From Rhizobium sp. 2MFCol3.1 (GTDB taxonomy: Bacteria; Pseudomonadota; Alphaproteobacteria; Rhizobiales; Rhizobiaceae): a stretch of DNA of 64,000 bases. A program made the position numbers and the translations under genes. The stretch spans positions 533,918 through 597,917 of the forward strand of contig NZ_KB898355.1 of NCBI RefSeq assembly GCF_000377565.1, read 5' to 3'. Positions within the stretch are counted from its first letter, which is position 1, and the number at the start of each line of letters is the position of its first letter. The notes under the pieces were generated by a model. It saw only the letters and a program-made list of their open reading frames with translations, was not told the DNA's origin and searched no databases. Of the stretch, positions 25,436 to 34,431 are shown piece by piece.

Positions 25436-27292
25436 GTGATAGACAGCCTGCTGATCGCCAATCGCGGCGAGATCGCGAGGAGGATCATAAGAACGGCAAA
25501 GCGGGTGGGGATCCGCACCATCGCCGTGCACTCCGAGATCGATGGCGATATGCCCTTCGTTCGCGAGGCGGACGAGGCGGTGTGCATCGGGCCGGCATCG
25601 GCCAAGGAGAGCTATCTCAACGCAGACAGGATCATCGACGCCGCGATGCGGACCGGCGCGAAGGCGATCCATCCGGGCTACGGCTTTCTGTCGGAAAATG
25701 CCGAGTTCGCAGAACGGGTCACGGCCTCCGGCCTGATCTGGGTCGGGGCGCCTGCGGCTTCGATCCGGGCCATGGGCCTCAAGGATGCGGCCAAAAAGCG
25801 GATGATCGCGGCGGGCGTCCCGGTCACGCCGGGCTATCTCGGCGAGGACCAGGCGGACGAGCGGTTGCAGCGGGAGGCGGATGCGATCGGCTACCCTGTT
25901 CTCATCAAGGCCGTCGCCGGTGGCGGCGGTAAAGGGATGCGTCGGGTCGATAGCGCCGCGGAATTTCCGGCGGCGCTCGCCAGCTGCCGGCGTGAAGCCG
26001 CTTCCGCGTTCGGCGATGACCGGGTGCTGATCGAGAAATACATCCTCTCGCCTCGGCACATCGAGGTCCAGGTGTTCGGCGACACACACGGAAATGTCGT
26101 TCACCTGTTCGAACGGGATTGCTCGCTCCAGCGACGCCACCAGAAGGTCATCGAGGAAGCGCCGGCGCCGGGCATGGATGCATCGACGCGAGAGGCCGTC
26201 TGCCAGGCCGCGGTTCAGGCAGCGCGCGCGGTCGATTATGTCGGGGCGGGGACGATCGAGTTCATCGCGGATGCGTCAGACGGGCTTCGCGCCGATCGCA
26301 TCTGGTTCATGGAGATGAACACCAGGCTGCAGGTCGAACATCCTGTGACCGAGGCCATCACCGGTCAGGATCTGGTCGAATGGCAAATCCTGGTCGCATC
26401 CGGCGAGCCGCTGCCTATGCGCCAGGAGCAGTTATCGATCAACGGATGGGCAATGGAGGCGCGCCTTTACGCCGAAAACCCATCGACCGGTTTTCTGCCG
26501 TCGGTCGGGCGGCTGATCCATCTGAGGTTTCCCGATGGCATCAGGGTCGATAGCGGTGTCGAAGAGGGCAATGAGATCAGCGCCTATTACGATCCGATGA
26601 TCGCCAAGCTGATCAGCCACGGCGCAACGCACCAGGACGCGGCGCGGCGATTGGCCCGTGCGGCAGCGAATGTCGAGGTCTGGCCCGTGCGCACCAACGC
26701 CGCCTTCCTCGCACGCACGCTCGATCACCCCGATTTTCGCACTGGTGCGGTCGACACCGGCTTCATCGAAAGGCACGCGACCGATCTGATTCCGCCGACC
26801 GAGCCCAGCGAGCGCGTGCTGCAAGCGGCAGCGCGGGCGATCCTGCCGAAGCCGGGCGGCGGCATATGGACGACAGGAAGCGGCTTTCGTATGAACGCAC
26901 CGCCGTCGCGGGAGATCGGCATCGAGGTCGGCGGTGCAGCCTATCGCGTGGAACTGCGCGATGGTGGCGAGCCGGCCGTGACCGATGCCGGCGTGCTCTT
27001 TCTGGATGGCGAAGCCTGGGCATATGGGCCGCCGCGCGCCGGTCATGCGGGAGGGAGTGCCGGTCATTCCGATGGCGCGATCGTCGCGCCGATGCCGGGC
27101 AGGGTGATCGCGCTGATGGTCGCCAAGGGAGATCGGGTGACCCGAGGGCAGCCTCTTGTGGTCATCGAGGCGATGAAGATGGAGCAGACGCTGAGCGCAC
27201 CGTTTGATGGCGTCGTTTCGGAGATGAAAGTGCTTGCCGAGGCGCAGGTCGTTGAAGGCAGCGTTCTCATGCAGCTGGAAGGAGACCAATGA
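25436..27292 (+). CDS. mccA: Methylcrotonyl-CoA carboxylase, biotin carboxylase (alpha) subunit
   Basis: A 618-residue protein with biotin carboxylase, ATP-grasp ([12 protein letters not shown]) and, at the C-terminus, a biotin carrier domain with EAMKMEQT (Lys581). I chose GTG 25436: GAGAGGAGAG lies just before it and the family begins with (S)[10 protein letters not shown]. The open frame reaching back to 25292 overlaps mccB in another frame. The next start overlaps the stop by four bases. It differs clearly from the biotin carboxylase at 17592, which lacks most of the MCC-alpha central domain. Confidence 0.94.
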   Translation: MIDSLLIANRGEIARRIIRTAKRVGIRTIAVHSEIDGDMPFVREADEAVCIGPASAKESYLNADRIIDAAMRTGAKAIHPGYGFLSENAEFAERVTASGLIWVGAPAASIRAMGLKDAAKKRMIAAGVPVTPGYLGEDQADERLQREADAIGYPVLIKAVAGGGGKGMRRVDSAAEFPAALASCRREAASAFGDDRVLIEKYILSPRHIEVQVFGDTHGNVVHLFERDCSLQRRHQKVIEEAPAPGMDASTREAVCQAAVQAARAVDYVGAGTIEFIADASDGLRADRIWFMEMNTRLQVEHPVTEAITGQDLVEWQILVASGEPLPMRQEQLSINGWAMEARLYAENPSTGFLPSVGRLIHLRFPDGIRVDSGVEEGNEISAYYDPMIAKLISHGATHQDAARRLARAAANVEVWPVRTNAAFLARTLDHPDFRTGAVDTGFIERHATDLIPPTEPSERVLQAAARAILPKPGGGIWTTGSGFRMNAPPSREIGIEVGGAAYRVELRDGGEPAVTDAGVLFLDGEAWAYGPPRAGHAGGSAGHSDGAIVAPMPGRVIALMVAKGDRVTRGQPLVVIEAMKMEQTLSAPFDGVVSEMKVLAEAQVVEGSVLMQLEGDQ

Positions 27293-27744
27293 TGGCTGGG
27301 CGTCATTTCGAAGACTGGACCATCGGCCAGAGGATTTCGCACGAGATCCGCCGTACGGTCACCGAAACAGACAATCTCCTCTTTTCCACCATGACCCACA
27401 ATCCGCAGCCACTGCACATCGATGCGGAAGCGGCGAAGGCCAGCGAATTCGGCCAGATACTCGTCAACGGCACCTTCACCTTCGCGCTGATGGTCGGGCT
27501 CTCGGTCGGTGACACGACTATGGGCACGCTGGTTGCGAATTTGGGCTACGACAAGCTGGTGATGCCGAAACCTGTTTTCATCGGCGATACGATGCGTGCC
27601 GAAACCGAGGTCGCCGAGCTGAGAGAGAGCCGATCGAGGCCCACGGCAGGCATCGTGACCTTCCAGCACGAATTGATCAATCAGCGCGGCGAAGTGGTTT
27701 GCAGGTGCCTGCGTAATGCATTGGTGCAGAGGAGACCGGCATGA
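27289..27744 (+). CDS. MaoC-family (R)-specific enoyl-CoA hydratase
   Basis: A 151-residue hot-dog-fold hydratase: DxxxHP-type active site visible as [15 protein letters not shown] near residues 35-50 and [13 protein letters not shown] after it. It overlaps mccA by four bases and the next gene by four. In this operon it could hydrate 3-methylglutaconyl-CoA, replacing the crotonase-type LiuC, which is absent here. A closely similar arrangement of MaoC and CitE-like genes is known for mesaconyl-CoA/methylmalyl-CoA steps, so that is an alternative. The start could be the second ATG at 27292. Confidence 0.88.
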   Translation: MMAGRHFEDWTIGQRISHEIRRTVTETDNLLFSTMTHNPQPLHIDAEAAKASEFGQILVNGTFTFALMVGLSVGDTTMGTLVANLGYDKLVMPKPVFIGDTMRAETEVAELRESRSRPTAGIVTFQHELINQRGEVVCRCLRNALVQRRPA

Positions 27745-28601
27745 GGCTGCGCTCGCTGCTCTTCGTGCCGGGGGATCGACCGGACCGCATGCAGAAGGCG
27801 CTCGAATCGTCCGCAGACGCCCTGATCCTCGATCTCGAGGATTCCGTCGCCCCGCAGGCAAAACCCGCCGCCAGAACGGCAGTCGCGTCATTCCTGCAAT
27901 CGGCGGAGCGAAAGGCCCGGTTGTTCGTTCGCATCAGCGCACTGGATAGCGGCCTGGCCGAGGACGATGTCCGCGCCATCCTAGACGCCAAGCCGGACGC
28001 CCTCGTGCTGCCGAAAGCGGCGGGCAGCGCGAGCGTGACAGCCTTGGTGGCGATGGCGCCGGACATTCCGATATTGCCCATCGCCACCGAAACACCGGCG
28101 GCAATCTTCCAACTGGGGAGTTACGCAGCCGTTCGCCAATCGCTGCTTGGCCTGACCTGGGGTGCCGAGGATTTGCCGGCGGCGATCGGCGCGACGAGCG
28201 CCCGCAACGAGGACGGCAGCTACACTCAACCTTACGAACTGGCGCGATCGCTGACCTTGTTCGCCGCCCATGCTGCCGGTGTCTCGGCGATCGAGACCGT
28301 CTACCCTGAATTCCGCGACCTGGAAGGGCTGCGAAGTTATGCCCAGCGCGGGCGCCGCGACGGCTTTACCGGCATGATGGCCATTCACCCCTTGCAGGTT
28401 CCCGTCATCAACGCGGCCTTTACGCCGACAGAAGCGGAAATCGCCAATGCCAGGGCCACGATCGCCGCGTTTGAGGCAGAGCCAGAAAAGGGCGCTCTTC
28501 AGCTCGACGGCCGGATGATCGATGCGCCGCATCTGCGGCAAGCACGGCGGATAATGGAACTCGAAACGCTGCACGGGGACAAAACGCGCGATAGGGAATA
28601 G
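27741..28601 (+). CDS. CitE-like HpcH/HpaI family CoA-ester lyase
   Basis: A 286-residue TIM-barrel lyase of the CitE/Mcl1 type. The N-terminus [14 protein letters not shown] is diagnostic, and the Mg2+ and CoA-binding residues are seen in [18 protein letters not shown] and [12 protein letters not shown]. It is translationally coupled (ATGA) to the MaoC gene. No HMG-CoA lyase (LiuE) is encoded here, so this enzyme is the candidate to cleave the last C6 intermediate to acetyl-CoA and acetoacetate. That role is inferred only from position. It ends the operon, and the next gene is convergent. Confidence 0.88.
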   Translation: MRLRSLLFVPGDRPDRMQKALESSADALILDLEDSVAPQAKPAARTAVASFLQSAERKARLFVRISALDSGLAEDDVRAILDAKPDALVLPKAAGSASVTALVAMAPDIPILPIATETPAAIFQLGSYAAVRQSLLGLTWGAEDLPAAIGATSARNEDGSYTQPYELARSLTLFAAHAAGVSAIETVYPEFRDLEGLRSYAQRGRRDGFTGMMAIHPLQVPVINAAFTPTEAEIANARATIAAFEAEPEKGALQLDGRMIDAPHLRQARRIMELETLHGDKTRDRE

Positions 28602-28674
28602 CCTGCACGCGAACGAAGGCGAGCGCCAACGTCCGCGCATGCTTCTCCCTGTCCTCAGGCGTCTCACCCGCTGC

Positions 28675-30705
28675 CTATCGGAGCTTGGCCGCGATCAGGC
28701 GCGCGCCCAGCTGGCTCACATGGTCGTCATCGATATAGAGCGGCTGTCCGTTGAGCTGCAGCAGGCAACGCCCCTCCTGCAGCGTGTTGCAAAACAGCGC
28801 CGCCGGCCTGACCCTGACGAGGTTTGGACCACCGCCGATGGCATCGAGCATGATGGTCGAAGCTGCGTTGCGCTCAGCGTTCACCTCGGCCGAGGTCGTC
28901 AGATCGACGTTGCGTGCTATGCCGAACATCATCTCTTTCGTGAGATAGGCAGGGACATCCCACCCGGCCTCCGGGATAGGATAGATCAGCACGACTTTCT
29001 TGCCGCGATCGAGCAACGACTGAATATGCGCGCGAACAAGCGCCGATACCGCCTGCGTGCGCCCGTCTGGCGATCCATCACCCGCCGACGCGTCAGCCAC
29101 AGGCTCCATATAGCGGATGATATCGCCTTCGTTGCCACCCTCGCGGTTGTTGAAGAGCGTACCATCGAGCAAGGCTGTCCATCGGGACGCCAGCACGATG
29201 GTGTCGATCGAGGGGTGCGCATCCAGATACTGCATAGCATCGACATTGAAGCGCTCGCAGCTTTCTCCCGGCACCGAACTGCGGATGCCAGCTACCGGCA
29301 TGCAACCGGAATGGGTGAACTGCCTGATGCCAACACCACGGCCCGCAAATACCTTCGCCACTTCAGGTGCGATCGCGGCCGCGTGGCTGTCGCCGTAGAG
29401 CATGACGGTTTCCGGCAGGCCTTCATTTCGCATGCAGGTGTCGCCGGCCTGCATGTAGCGCTGCTCGGTGCTGAGGCAGGGCTGGAAAATCGCAACCTCG
29501 TCGTTGAATATACCCGCGACATTCCTCGCCTGCTCGGTCAACCGCTCGGGGAAGTTTTGGCGCAACTGGCCGGCGGCACCGATGGCGAAGATGAGCGCGC
29601 TCACGCCGACCGCGCCCGCGAAAATGGTGCGCCTGCTCACCTTGGTCGGATTGCGGAACGGCCGCTCGACATAGCGCCAGCTCAGCCATCCCAGGGGAAG
29701 CGACAACATGGCGACCGCAAGGCTCACCCAGAGCGACGGCTCGTCCAACATTCTCACACGCAGAAACGCAAGCAGCGGCTGGTGCCAGATGTAGACGCTG
29801 TAGCTGATCAGCCCCAACCCCACCACCGGCTTAAGGCTGAGCAGTCTGCCGACGAACGAGCCCGAGCGGGCGAACACCAGCACCAGCGCGGTTCCCACCA
29901 CGCAGGGCAGAACAAGCAGGCCAGGCGTAGTCGCGGTCGATGGGAAGAAAGCGAGCGATCCGAGGATCAACGCCAACCCGACCGCCGCCAGCCGATCGGC
30001 ATGGCCGGACAGCGCCTCGCCGCGACCGCTGAGCAGGAAGAGTGCGCCGAGCGCCCCGAGCAGAAGCTCCCAAGCGCGCGAAACGATAAGATAGAAATTC
30101 GCGTCCGGGCTCACCGATTGCAGCCAGATTGCGCAACCCAGGCTAGCCAGCGCCATCAAGGCGAGCGCGGGCATGATCAGTTGCCGACGAAGTTTCGACA
30201 GGAGCAGCACGGCGAGGGGGAAGAAGAGATAGAACTGTTCTTCGACGGAAAGGCTCCAAGTGTGCAGCAGCGGCTTTTGCGCGGACGTGACGTCGAAATA
30301 GCCCGTCTCGATGTAAAACAGGATGTTCGACGCATAAGTCACTGTCGCGACAAGACTTTGCGAGAAATCCTTGTAGGCATTCGGAAGTAGCCAAAGCCAT
30401 GCGAAGGGCAGGCATACAAGGATCATCAGGAAGAGCGGCGGCAGGATGCGCCGGGCGCGTCTCTCATAAAATCCGACGATCGAAAACCTGTTATCGTCGA
30501 TGTCGCGGATGATGATCGAGGTGATCAGGAACCCGCTGATCACGAAGAAAATGTCGACGCCAATGAAGCCGCCGCCGAAGAACGGCACGCCTGCGTGAAA
30601 CAGAACGACCGGCAGAATGGCGATCGCTCGCAGTCCATCGATCTCGGGACGGTAGGATATACCGTGTCCGGCACCATTGCGTGCCGTATTGGTCTTCATC
30701 AGCAC
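28675..30705 (-). CDS. Membrane acyltransferase (AT3, OafA/YrhL type) with C-terminal SGNH domain
   Basis: A 676-residue protein. The N-terminal half (residues about 15-370) is an acyltransferase 3 domain with some ten or more membrane segments and the characteristic start YRPEIDGLRAIAILPVVLFH, whose His is essential in the family. The C-terminal periplasmic part (about 410-676) is an SGNH hydrolase-like domain with GDSHAAAIAPE and a late DDDHVSQLG. Such proteins O-acetylate lipopolysaccharide, capsule or exopolysaccharide. The start is GTG 30705, with GGGGGA six bases away; ATG 30699 is possible. It stands alone, so its glycan is unknown. Confidence 0.9.
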   Translation of the reverse strand: MLMKTNTARNGAGHGISYRPEIDGLRAIAILPVVLFHAGVPFFGGGFIGVDIFFVISGFLITSIIIRDIDDNRFSIVGFYERRARRILPPLFLMILVCLPFAWLWLLPNAYKDFSQSLVATVTYASNILFYIETGYFDVTSAQKPLLHTWSLSVEEQFYLFFPLAVLLLSKLRRQLIMPALALMALASLGCAIWLQSVSPDANFYLIVSRAWELLLGALGALFLLSGRGEALSGHADRLAAVGLALILGSLAFFPSTATTPGLLVLPCVVGTALVLVFARSGSFVGRLLSLKPVVGLGLISYSVYIWHQPLLAFLRVRMLDEPSLWVSLAVAMLSLPLGWLSWRYVERPFRNPTKVSRRTIFAGAVGVSALIFAIGAAGQLRQNFPERLTEQARNVAGIFNDEVAIFQPCLSTEQRYMQAGDTCMRNEGLPETVMLYGDSHAAAIAPEVAKVFAGRGVGIRQFTHSGCMPVAGIRSSVPGESCERFNVDAMQYLDAHPSIDTIVLASRWTALLDGTLFNNREGGNEGDIIRYMEPVADASAGDGSPDGRTQAVSALVRAHIQSLLDRGKKVVLIYPIPEAGWDVPAYLTKEMMFGIARNVDLTTSAEVNAERNAASTIMLDAIGGGPNLVRVRPAALFCNTLQEGRCLLQLNGQPLYIDDDHVSQLGARLIAAKLR

Positions 30706-30855
30706 GCAATTTCCCCCAGGCGCTGGTATAATGTGCGACCTTCTACATCAAATCTATTTAGAGTTGCGAAAATCATATGAGCACAGTTAATCCGTAAACT
30801 TCGGTTCAAACTGTCAATGCATTTCGCGGGGGTTTCCGGACACGCAACGACTCCC

Positions 30856-30884
30856 TTGCACGGTACATAGGATTCCTATATACA
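30856..30884 (+). promoter_or_regulatory. Promoter with embedded palindromic operator before the Cys-rich MarR gene
   Basis: TTGCAC (30856-30861) and TATACA (30879-30884) are 17 bases apart and look like a sigma-70 promoter. The spacer contains the palindrome ATAGGATTCCTAT (30867-30879). The expected transcription start falls on or next to the ATG at 30891, and no Shine-Dalgarno is seen, suggesting a leaderless mRNA. Confidence 0.6.
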
Positions 30885-30890
30885 GACCTC

Positions 30891-31532
30891 ATGGAAACGC
30901 CAAAGAACCCGCACTCCCCCCGTTATCGCATTCGCGAGGGTCTTAACCGCCTCGCCACCGTCCTGCGCGCCGATGAGTGGACGAGGGCCAAAGCCGCGGG
31001 CCTCAATCCGACCCAGTTGGCGATCCTCGACCTGCTTGAGGCAAGACCCGATGGCCTCTCCGTCAAAATGATCGCCGCCCATCTCGGCGTGTCGCAGCCC
31101 TCGGCGACCGATTCCATCAATGCTCTGGAGAAGAAGGGGCATATCGAGAAGCGGGCCAGCGCGGTGGATGGACGATCCGTCGGCGTGTACCTGAGCCCTG
31201 AGGGAAGCGCAGTCCTGCGGCAAGACGCGACGATCGATCTCACAGAGCAGGCGATCGATTGCCTTGATGCCTCCGAGCAGCAGGCGCTGCTTGCCATGTT
31301 CATAAAGATGATCCGCAACCTGCAGGAAAAGGATGCCATTCCGGTTCAGCGCATGTGCGTAACCTGTCGATATTTCGCGCCTTTCGCCCATTCGGATGCG
31401 GAGCGCCCCCATCACTGTCATTTCGTGAACGCAGCCTTCGGCCAGCCGGAGCTCCGCATCGATTGCCGCGATCACGAACAAGCCGATCCCACGTCCCGGG
31501 CTGCCACCTGGGCACGGTTTCAAGCGGGATAA
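30891..31532 (+). CDS. MarR-family regulator with Cys/His-rich C-terminal extension
   Basis: A 213-residue protein. Residues about 10-150 are a MarR winged helix (recognition region VSQPSATDSINALEKKG; wing VDGRSVGVYLSPEG). The last 60 residues are an added segment with Cys156-x2-Cys159, His174-His175-Cys176-His177 and Cys192-x2-His195, which looks able to bind a metal or Fe-S cluster or to sense thiol oxidation. It leads an operon with an exported protein, a CxxC redoxin, a glutamine amidotransferase and a MOSC protein. The start has no ribosome site and lies where transcription should begin. The ligand is unknown. Confidence 0.88.
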   Translation: METPKNPHSPRYRIREGLNRLATVLRADEWTRAKAAGLNPTQLAILDLLEARPDGLSVKMIAAHLGVSQPSATDSINALEKKGHIEKRASAVDGRSVGVYLSPEGSAVLRQDATIDLTEQAIDCLDASEQQALLAMFIKMIRNLQEKDAIPVQRMCVTCRYFAPFAHSDAERPHHCHFVNAAFGQPELRIDCRDHEQADPTSRAATWARFQAG

Positions 31533-31539
31533 CCCCAAC

Positions 31540-32357
31540 CCTCCAGGCAAATAGAGAAAGGAACATTCACATGTCCTCCAAACTTCTAACCGGCGCGCTC
31601 GTCGCCGCCGGAACGGCATTGCTGTGCCACACCGCCGCCAGCGCCCACGGCGTGAAAGCGCACCCCGACAAGGCGGTACAGGCCTCTTTCGATATCGTCG
31701 AGACGACAATCACGACCAAGGGCGACAGCGCCGTTTTCAGCACGCGTGTGCGCGGCGAAGCGGGCAAAGACAGGCCGGATGCGACCGGTAAGTTCGAAGG
31801 CTCCAGCGTCTATGCCTATGTCTGGCCGACCAGCCTCGACAGCGGCGATATCGGCTTCGAGAAAAAACAGGGCATCGTCGCGCTTACCGTCACTTTCCAC
31901 CCGGATTTCGACGACGCGGCGAATGGCGGCAAGAATAGCCAGAAATGGCATCCGCATTGGGTGGTGCTCGCCAAGGACAAGGCCTGCGGCGCCGGCCTCA
32001 AGGTTGTCGACATTCCCAAGGATGCCAAGCCGAAGGTTCCCAGCACATGGCCCGGCGTACCCCTTCTGATCGACAGCCCGGACTATCCGACAACGTTCAA
32101 AGGCGACACCGTCGACGTGACCATCCCACTGTCCTTGATCAACGGCATCAAGGGCGCGTCGTTTGACGGCGTCACCGCCGGCCTGAAGGTCAACGGCAAC
32201 CTGCATGCGCCGCTTCTGTGCGTCAGCGATGTCTTCAAGGTCGCGTCCGGCGATCTCAGCCTGCCGGGCAAAGTCGATCCGGCGAAGTAACCAGCGGTGC
32301 CGGTTCGTCGACTGCCATCGGCGAACCGGCACATTCTCCCCTCCAGGCTAATAGAGA
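31540..32357 (+). repeat. Duplicated leader CCTCCAGGCWAATAGAGA before two neighbouring genes
   Basis: The 18-base leader at 31540-31557 recurs with one change at 32340-32357, each time directly before the start region of a gene (31571 and 32366). Only these two segments form the repeat; the bases between them are coding sequence. It contains the purine-rich ribosome site and could be a copied translation signal or a binding site. Confidence 0.55.
31571..32290 (+). CDS. Exported protein of unknown function
   Basis: A 239-residue protein I do not recognise. It has a clear Sec signal peptide (LLTGALVAAGTALLCHTAASA, cut near residue 24), leaving a mature domain rich in beta-strand-like sequence. 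It has His/Trp motifs (KWHPHWVVLA near 130) and two Cys about 70 residues apart (CGAGL and LLCVS), which could form a disulfide. I chose ATG 31571 with AAAGGA before it; the frame upstream to 31355 overlaps the MarR gene. It is second in the MarR-redoxin-GATase-MOSC operon. The following redoxin suggests a link to thiol or metal stress outside the cytoplasm, but function is open. Confidence 0.82.
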   Translation: MSSKLLTGALVAAGTALLCHTAASAHGVKAHPDKAVQASFDIVETTITTKGDSAVFSTRVRGEAGKDRPDATGKFEGSSVYAYVWPTSLDSGDIGFEKKQGIVALTVTFHPDFDDAANGGKNSQKWHPHWVVLAKDKACGAGLKVVDIPKDAKPKVPSTWPGVPLLIDSPDYPTTFKGDTVDVTIPLSLINGIKGASFDGVTAGLKVNGNLHAPLLCVSDVFKVASGDLSLPGKVDPAK

Positions 32358-32365
32358 GAAAGAAC

Positions 32366-32977
32366 ATGGGCAGGATTAGCCCCTTTGATACGGAAAACGC
32401 AACAGCAACCGGCAATGCGCAGAAGCCGATCCTAGCGCCGGAACTGGCCGTCAGCGAATGGTTCAACACGCCGACGGCGCTGATGCTATCGGGCCTGCGC
32501 GGGCGTCCTATCTTCCTCCACAGCTTCCAGCTCCTGTGTCCCGGCTGCGTCTCCGAGGCTCTGCCGCAGGTCAAGCGCATCGAGCGTGCATTCGGGAATA
32601 CCGAACTTCAGGTGATCGGCATACACACCGTCTTCGAACACCATGCCGCAATGACGCCTGTGACCTTGCGCGCCTTTCTGCATGAATATCGGATATCGTC
32701 ACCTGTCGCCGTCGACATGACTGACGAGACCTCGGACATCCCGGTAACGATGCAACGCTTCGGCATGCGCGGCACGCCGTCCTCGATCCTGATCGGCCGC
32801 GACGGCGCCATCCTCAGTCACGTCTTCGGCGTCGAGGATGATCTCGTACTGGGGGCACGAATTGCGATGGCATTGAACGCGGCGCCCCCTGTGACGCAGG
32901 AAAAGTCCGGAACAGGCGACGGATGCGCGGATGGCCGATGCGATGTACCGGCGGGTACAATGGCGGCAGGGAGATAA
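32366..32977 (+). CDS. Thioredoxin-fold redoxin (TlpA/AhpC-like)
   Basis: A 203-residue protein with a thioredoxin-like fold of the TlpA/redoxin group. The active site is Cys58-Pro-Gly-Cys61 (LLCPGC), followed by the expected helix. The cis-Pro loop is seen in MRGTPSSILIGRDG near 135-148. The last 20 residues carry a second Cys pair (GDGCADGRC), perhaps for metal binding. It has no signal peptide, so it should work in the cytoplasm. GAGAGAAAG precedes the ATG. The glutamine amidotransferase gene starts three bases after the stop, so the two are co-translated. The substrate is unknown. Confidence 0.85.
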   Translation: MGRISPFDTENATATGNAQKPILAPELAVSEWFNTPTALMLSGLRGRPIFLHSFQLLCPGCVSEALPQVKRIERAFGNTELQVIGIHTVFEHHAAMTPVTLRAFLHEYRISSPVAVDMTDETSDIPVTMQRFGMRGTPSSILIGRDGAILSHVFGVEDDLVLGARIAMALNAAPPVTQEKSGTGDGCADGRCDVPAGTMAAGR

Positions 32978-32979
32978 TC

Positions 32980-33687
32980 ATGAGAAAAACCGTTCTCGCG
33001 CTTCGGCACGTACACTTCGAAGATCTCGGATCGTTCGCTGGCGTACTGGAAGAACTGGGCTACGAGATACGCTACAGCGACGTCGGTGATCCCGACTTCT
33101 GCGGCGGCGATCCCTGTTCGGCCGATCTTCTCGTCATTCTCGGCGGTCCGATCGGCGTTTACGATGACGCCTATCCGTTTCTCGATGCCGAACGCGTCTT
33201 CATCCGCACGCGTCTCGCCGCCGGCCTCCCGACGCTTGGCATATGTCTCGGCGCGCAACTCATCGCGGCCGCTCTCGGCGAAAGGGTCTATCCGACAGGC
33301 TTGAAGGAAATCGGCTTCTCCAAGCTCACGCTTACGGCAGTCGGCAGCAAAGGCCCGCTGAGGTTTCTCGAAGGTCTCCCCGTGCTGCACTGGCATGGAG
33401 ACACTTATTCTCTGCCACAGGATGCTGCGAACCTCGCCTCTTCGGAACTCGTCGAACAGCAGGCGTTTTCGATCGGCCGCAACGTGCTTGGCCTGCAGTT
33501 CCATCCGGAGGTCGAGCCCGATCAGAGATTCGAGCGATGGCTGGTCGGGCACGCCGCCGAACTTGCCTCGGCCGGAATCGATGTGCCGTCGCTACGCGAC
33601 GCTGCCGAACAGTATGGTCCAGCACTTCGCGAGGCCGCTCAAGCGATGCTTCGGGATTGGCTCGGCGGCTTGGACGTGAAGGAATGA
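32980..33687 (+). CDS. Class I glutamine amidotransferase-like protein
   Basis: A 235-residue stand-alone class I amidotransferase of the GuaA N-domain-like group. The nucleophile is Cys89 in GICLGAQLIA, and the His175/Glu177 pair is in FHPEVEP, completing the triad. Many such proteins have unknown acceptors; some hydrolyse gamma-glutamyl compounds. Its place after a redoxin and before a MOSC protein may point to thiol or sulfur metabolism, but this is only context. GGCAGGGAG lies before the ATG. The stop overlaps the MOSC start by four bases. Confidence 0.88.
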   Translation: MRKTVLALRHVHFEDLGSFAGVLEELGYEIRYSDVGDPDFCGGDPCSADLLVILGGPIGVYDDAYPFLDAERVFIRTRLAAGLPTLGICLGAQLIAAALGERVYPTGLKEIGFSKLTLTAVGSKGPLRFLEGLPVLHWHGDTYSLPQDAANLASSELVEQQAFSIGRNVLGLQFHPEVEPDQRFERWLVGHAAELASAGIDVPSLRDAAEQYGPALREAAQAMLRDWLGGLDVKE

Positions 33688-34376
33688 TCGATCTTCCTGT
33701 CCTCAGCCTACGAATAGGATCGCTGGCGCCGCTCGGTCCCCGAGCTGTTCCGAGCGGTATCAACAAGCTGGAGGTCGCCGCACCCATATGGCTTGGCGAG
33801 AGCGGCTTTGTCGGCGATATGCAGGGCGACACGGCAAAACATGGCGGCCCGGAAAAGGCGGTGCACCCCTATCCGTTCGAGCATTATGCGGCCTGGTCGA
33901 ACGACCTCGGCGAGCATCCGCGCCTCAGATCTCCCGGCGCATTTGGAGAGAACATCGCAACCGACGGGCTGACGGAAGATAGCGTCGCCATCGGCGACAG
34001 GTTTCAGCTCGGCACGTCGATCGTCGAAGTCAGTCAGGGACGACAGCCTTGCTGGCGGCTCAACGAGCGTTTCAGCCGCAAGACGATGGCGCGCGAGGTT
34101 CAGGAAACCGGGCGAACCGGTTGGTATTGCCGCGTCATTCAGACTGGCACTGTCGGCCCGACTGACCGCCTGACGCTTCTTGAGCGATCCACGCCCGATT
34201 GGACGATCCGGCGTATCTGGCGCGCCTTCTACGTCGATACGCTCGACAAGTCGGAGTTGCGAGGCATAGCCGATCTCGATCGGTTGGCGGCGACATGGCG
34301 CAACTACGCGCTGCGACGGCTGGAAAGCGGGAAGGTGGAGGATTGGTCGATGCGCCTGCAGGGGCCGACTTCGTAA
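33684..34376 (+). CDS. MOSC domain protein (YiiM type)
   Basis: A 230-residue MOSC-domain protein. MOSC proteins descend from molybdenum cofactor sulfurase C-domains and handle reactive sulfur or N-hydroxylated compounds; YiiM reduces N-hydroxylated bases with molybdenum cofactor. Typical stretches are GDTAKHGGPEKAVHPYPFEHYAAW near 45-70, the conserved Cys region SQGRQPCWRLN near 115, and a C-terminal YiiM-like part. Start ATG 33684 overlaps the preceding stop (ATGA). It ends the operon led by the Cys-rich MarR regulator. Confidence 0.88.
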   Translation: MIDLPVLSLRIGSLAPLGPRAVPSGINKLEVAAPIWLGESGFVGDMQGDTAKHGGPEKAVHPYPFEHYAAWSNDLGEHPRLRSPGAFGENIATDGLTEDSVAIGDRFQLGTSIVEVSQGRQPCWRLNERFSRKTMAREVQETGRTGWYCRVIQTGTVGPTDRLTLLERSTPDWTIRRIWRAFYVDTLDKSELRGIADLDRLAATWRNYALRRLESGKVEDWSMRLQGPTS

Positions 34377-34431
34377 CCGTGAGCTATCCGTCGGCGCCCG
34401 GGCTTGAGACCGGAACGCCGAGGCGATCCCG

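Noticed and set aside
28639..30390. 583-codon open frame on the plus strand
   Set aside because: Antisense to the acyltransferase gene, which has a full membrane domain and GDSH motif; no ribosome site.
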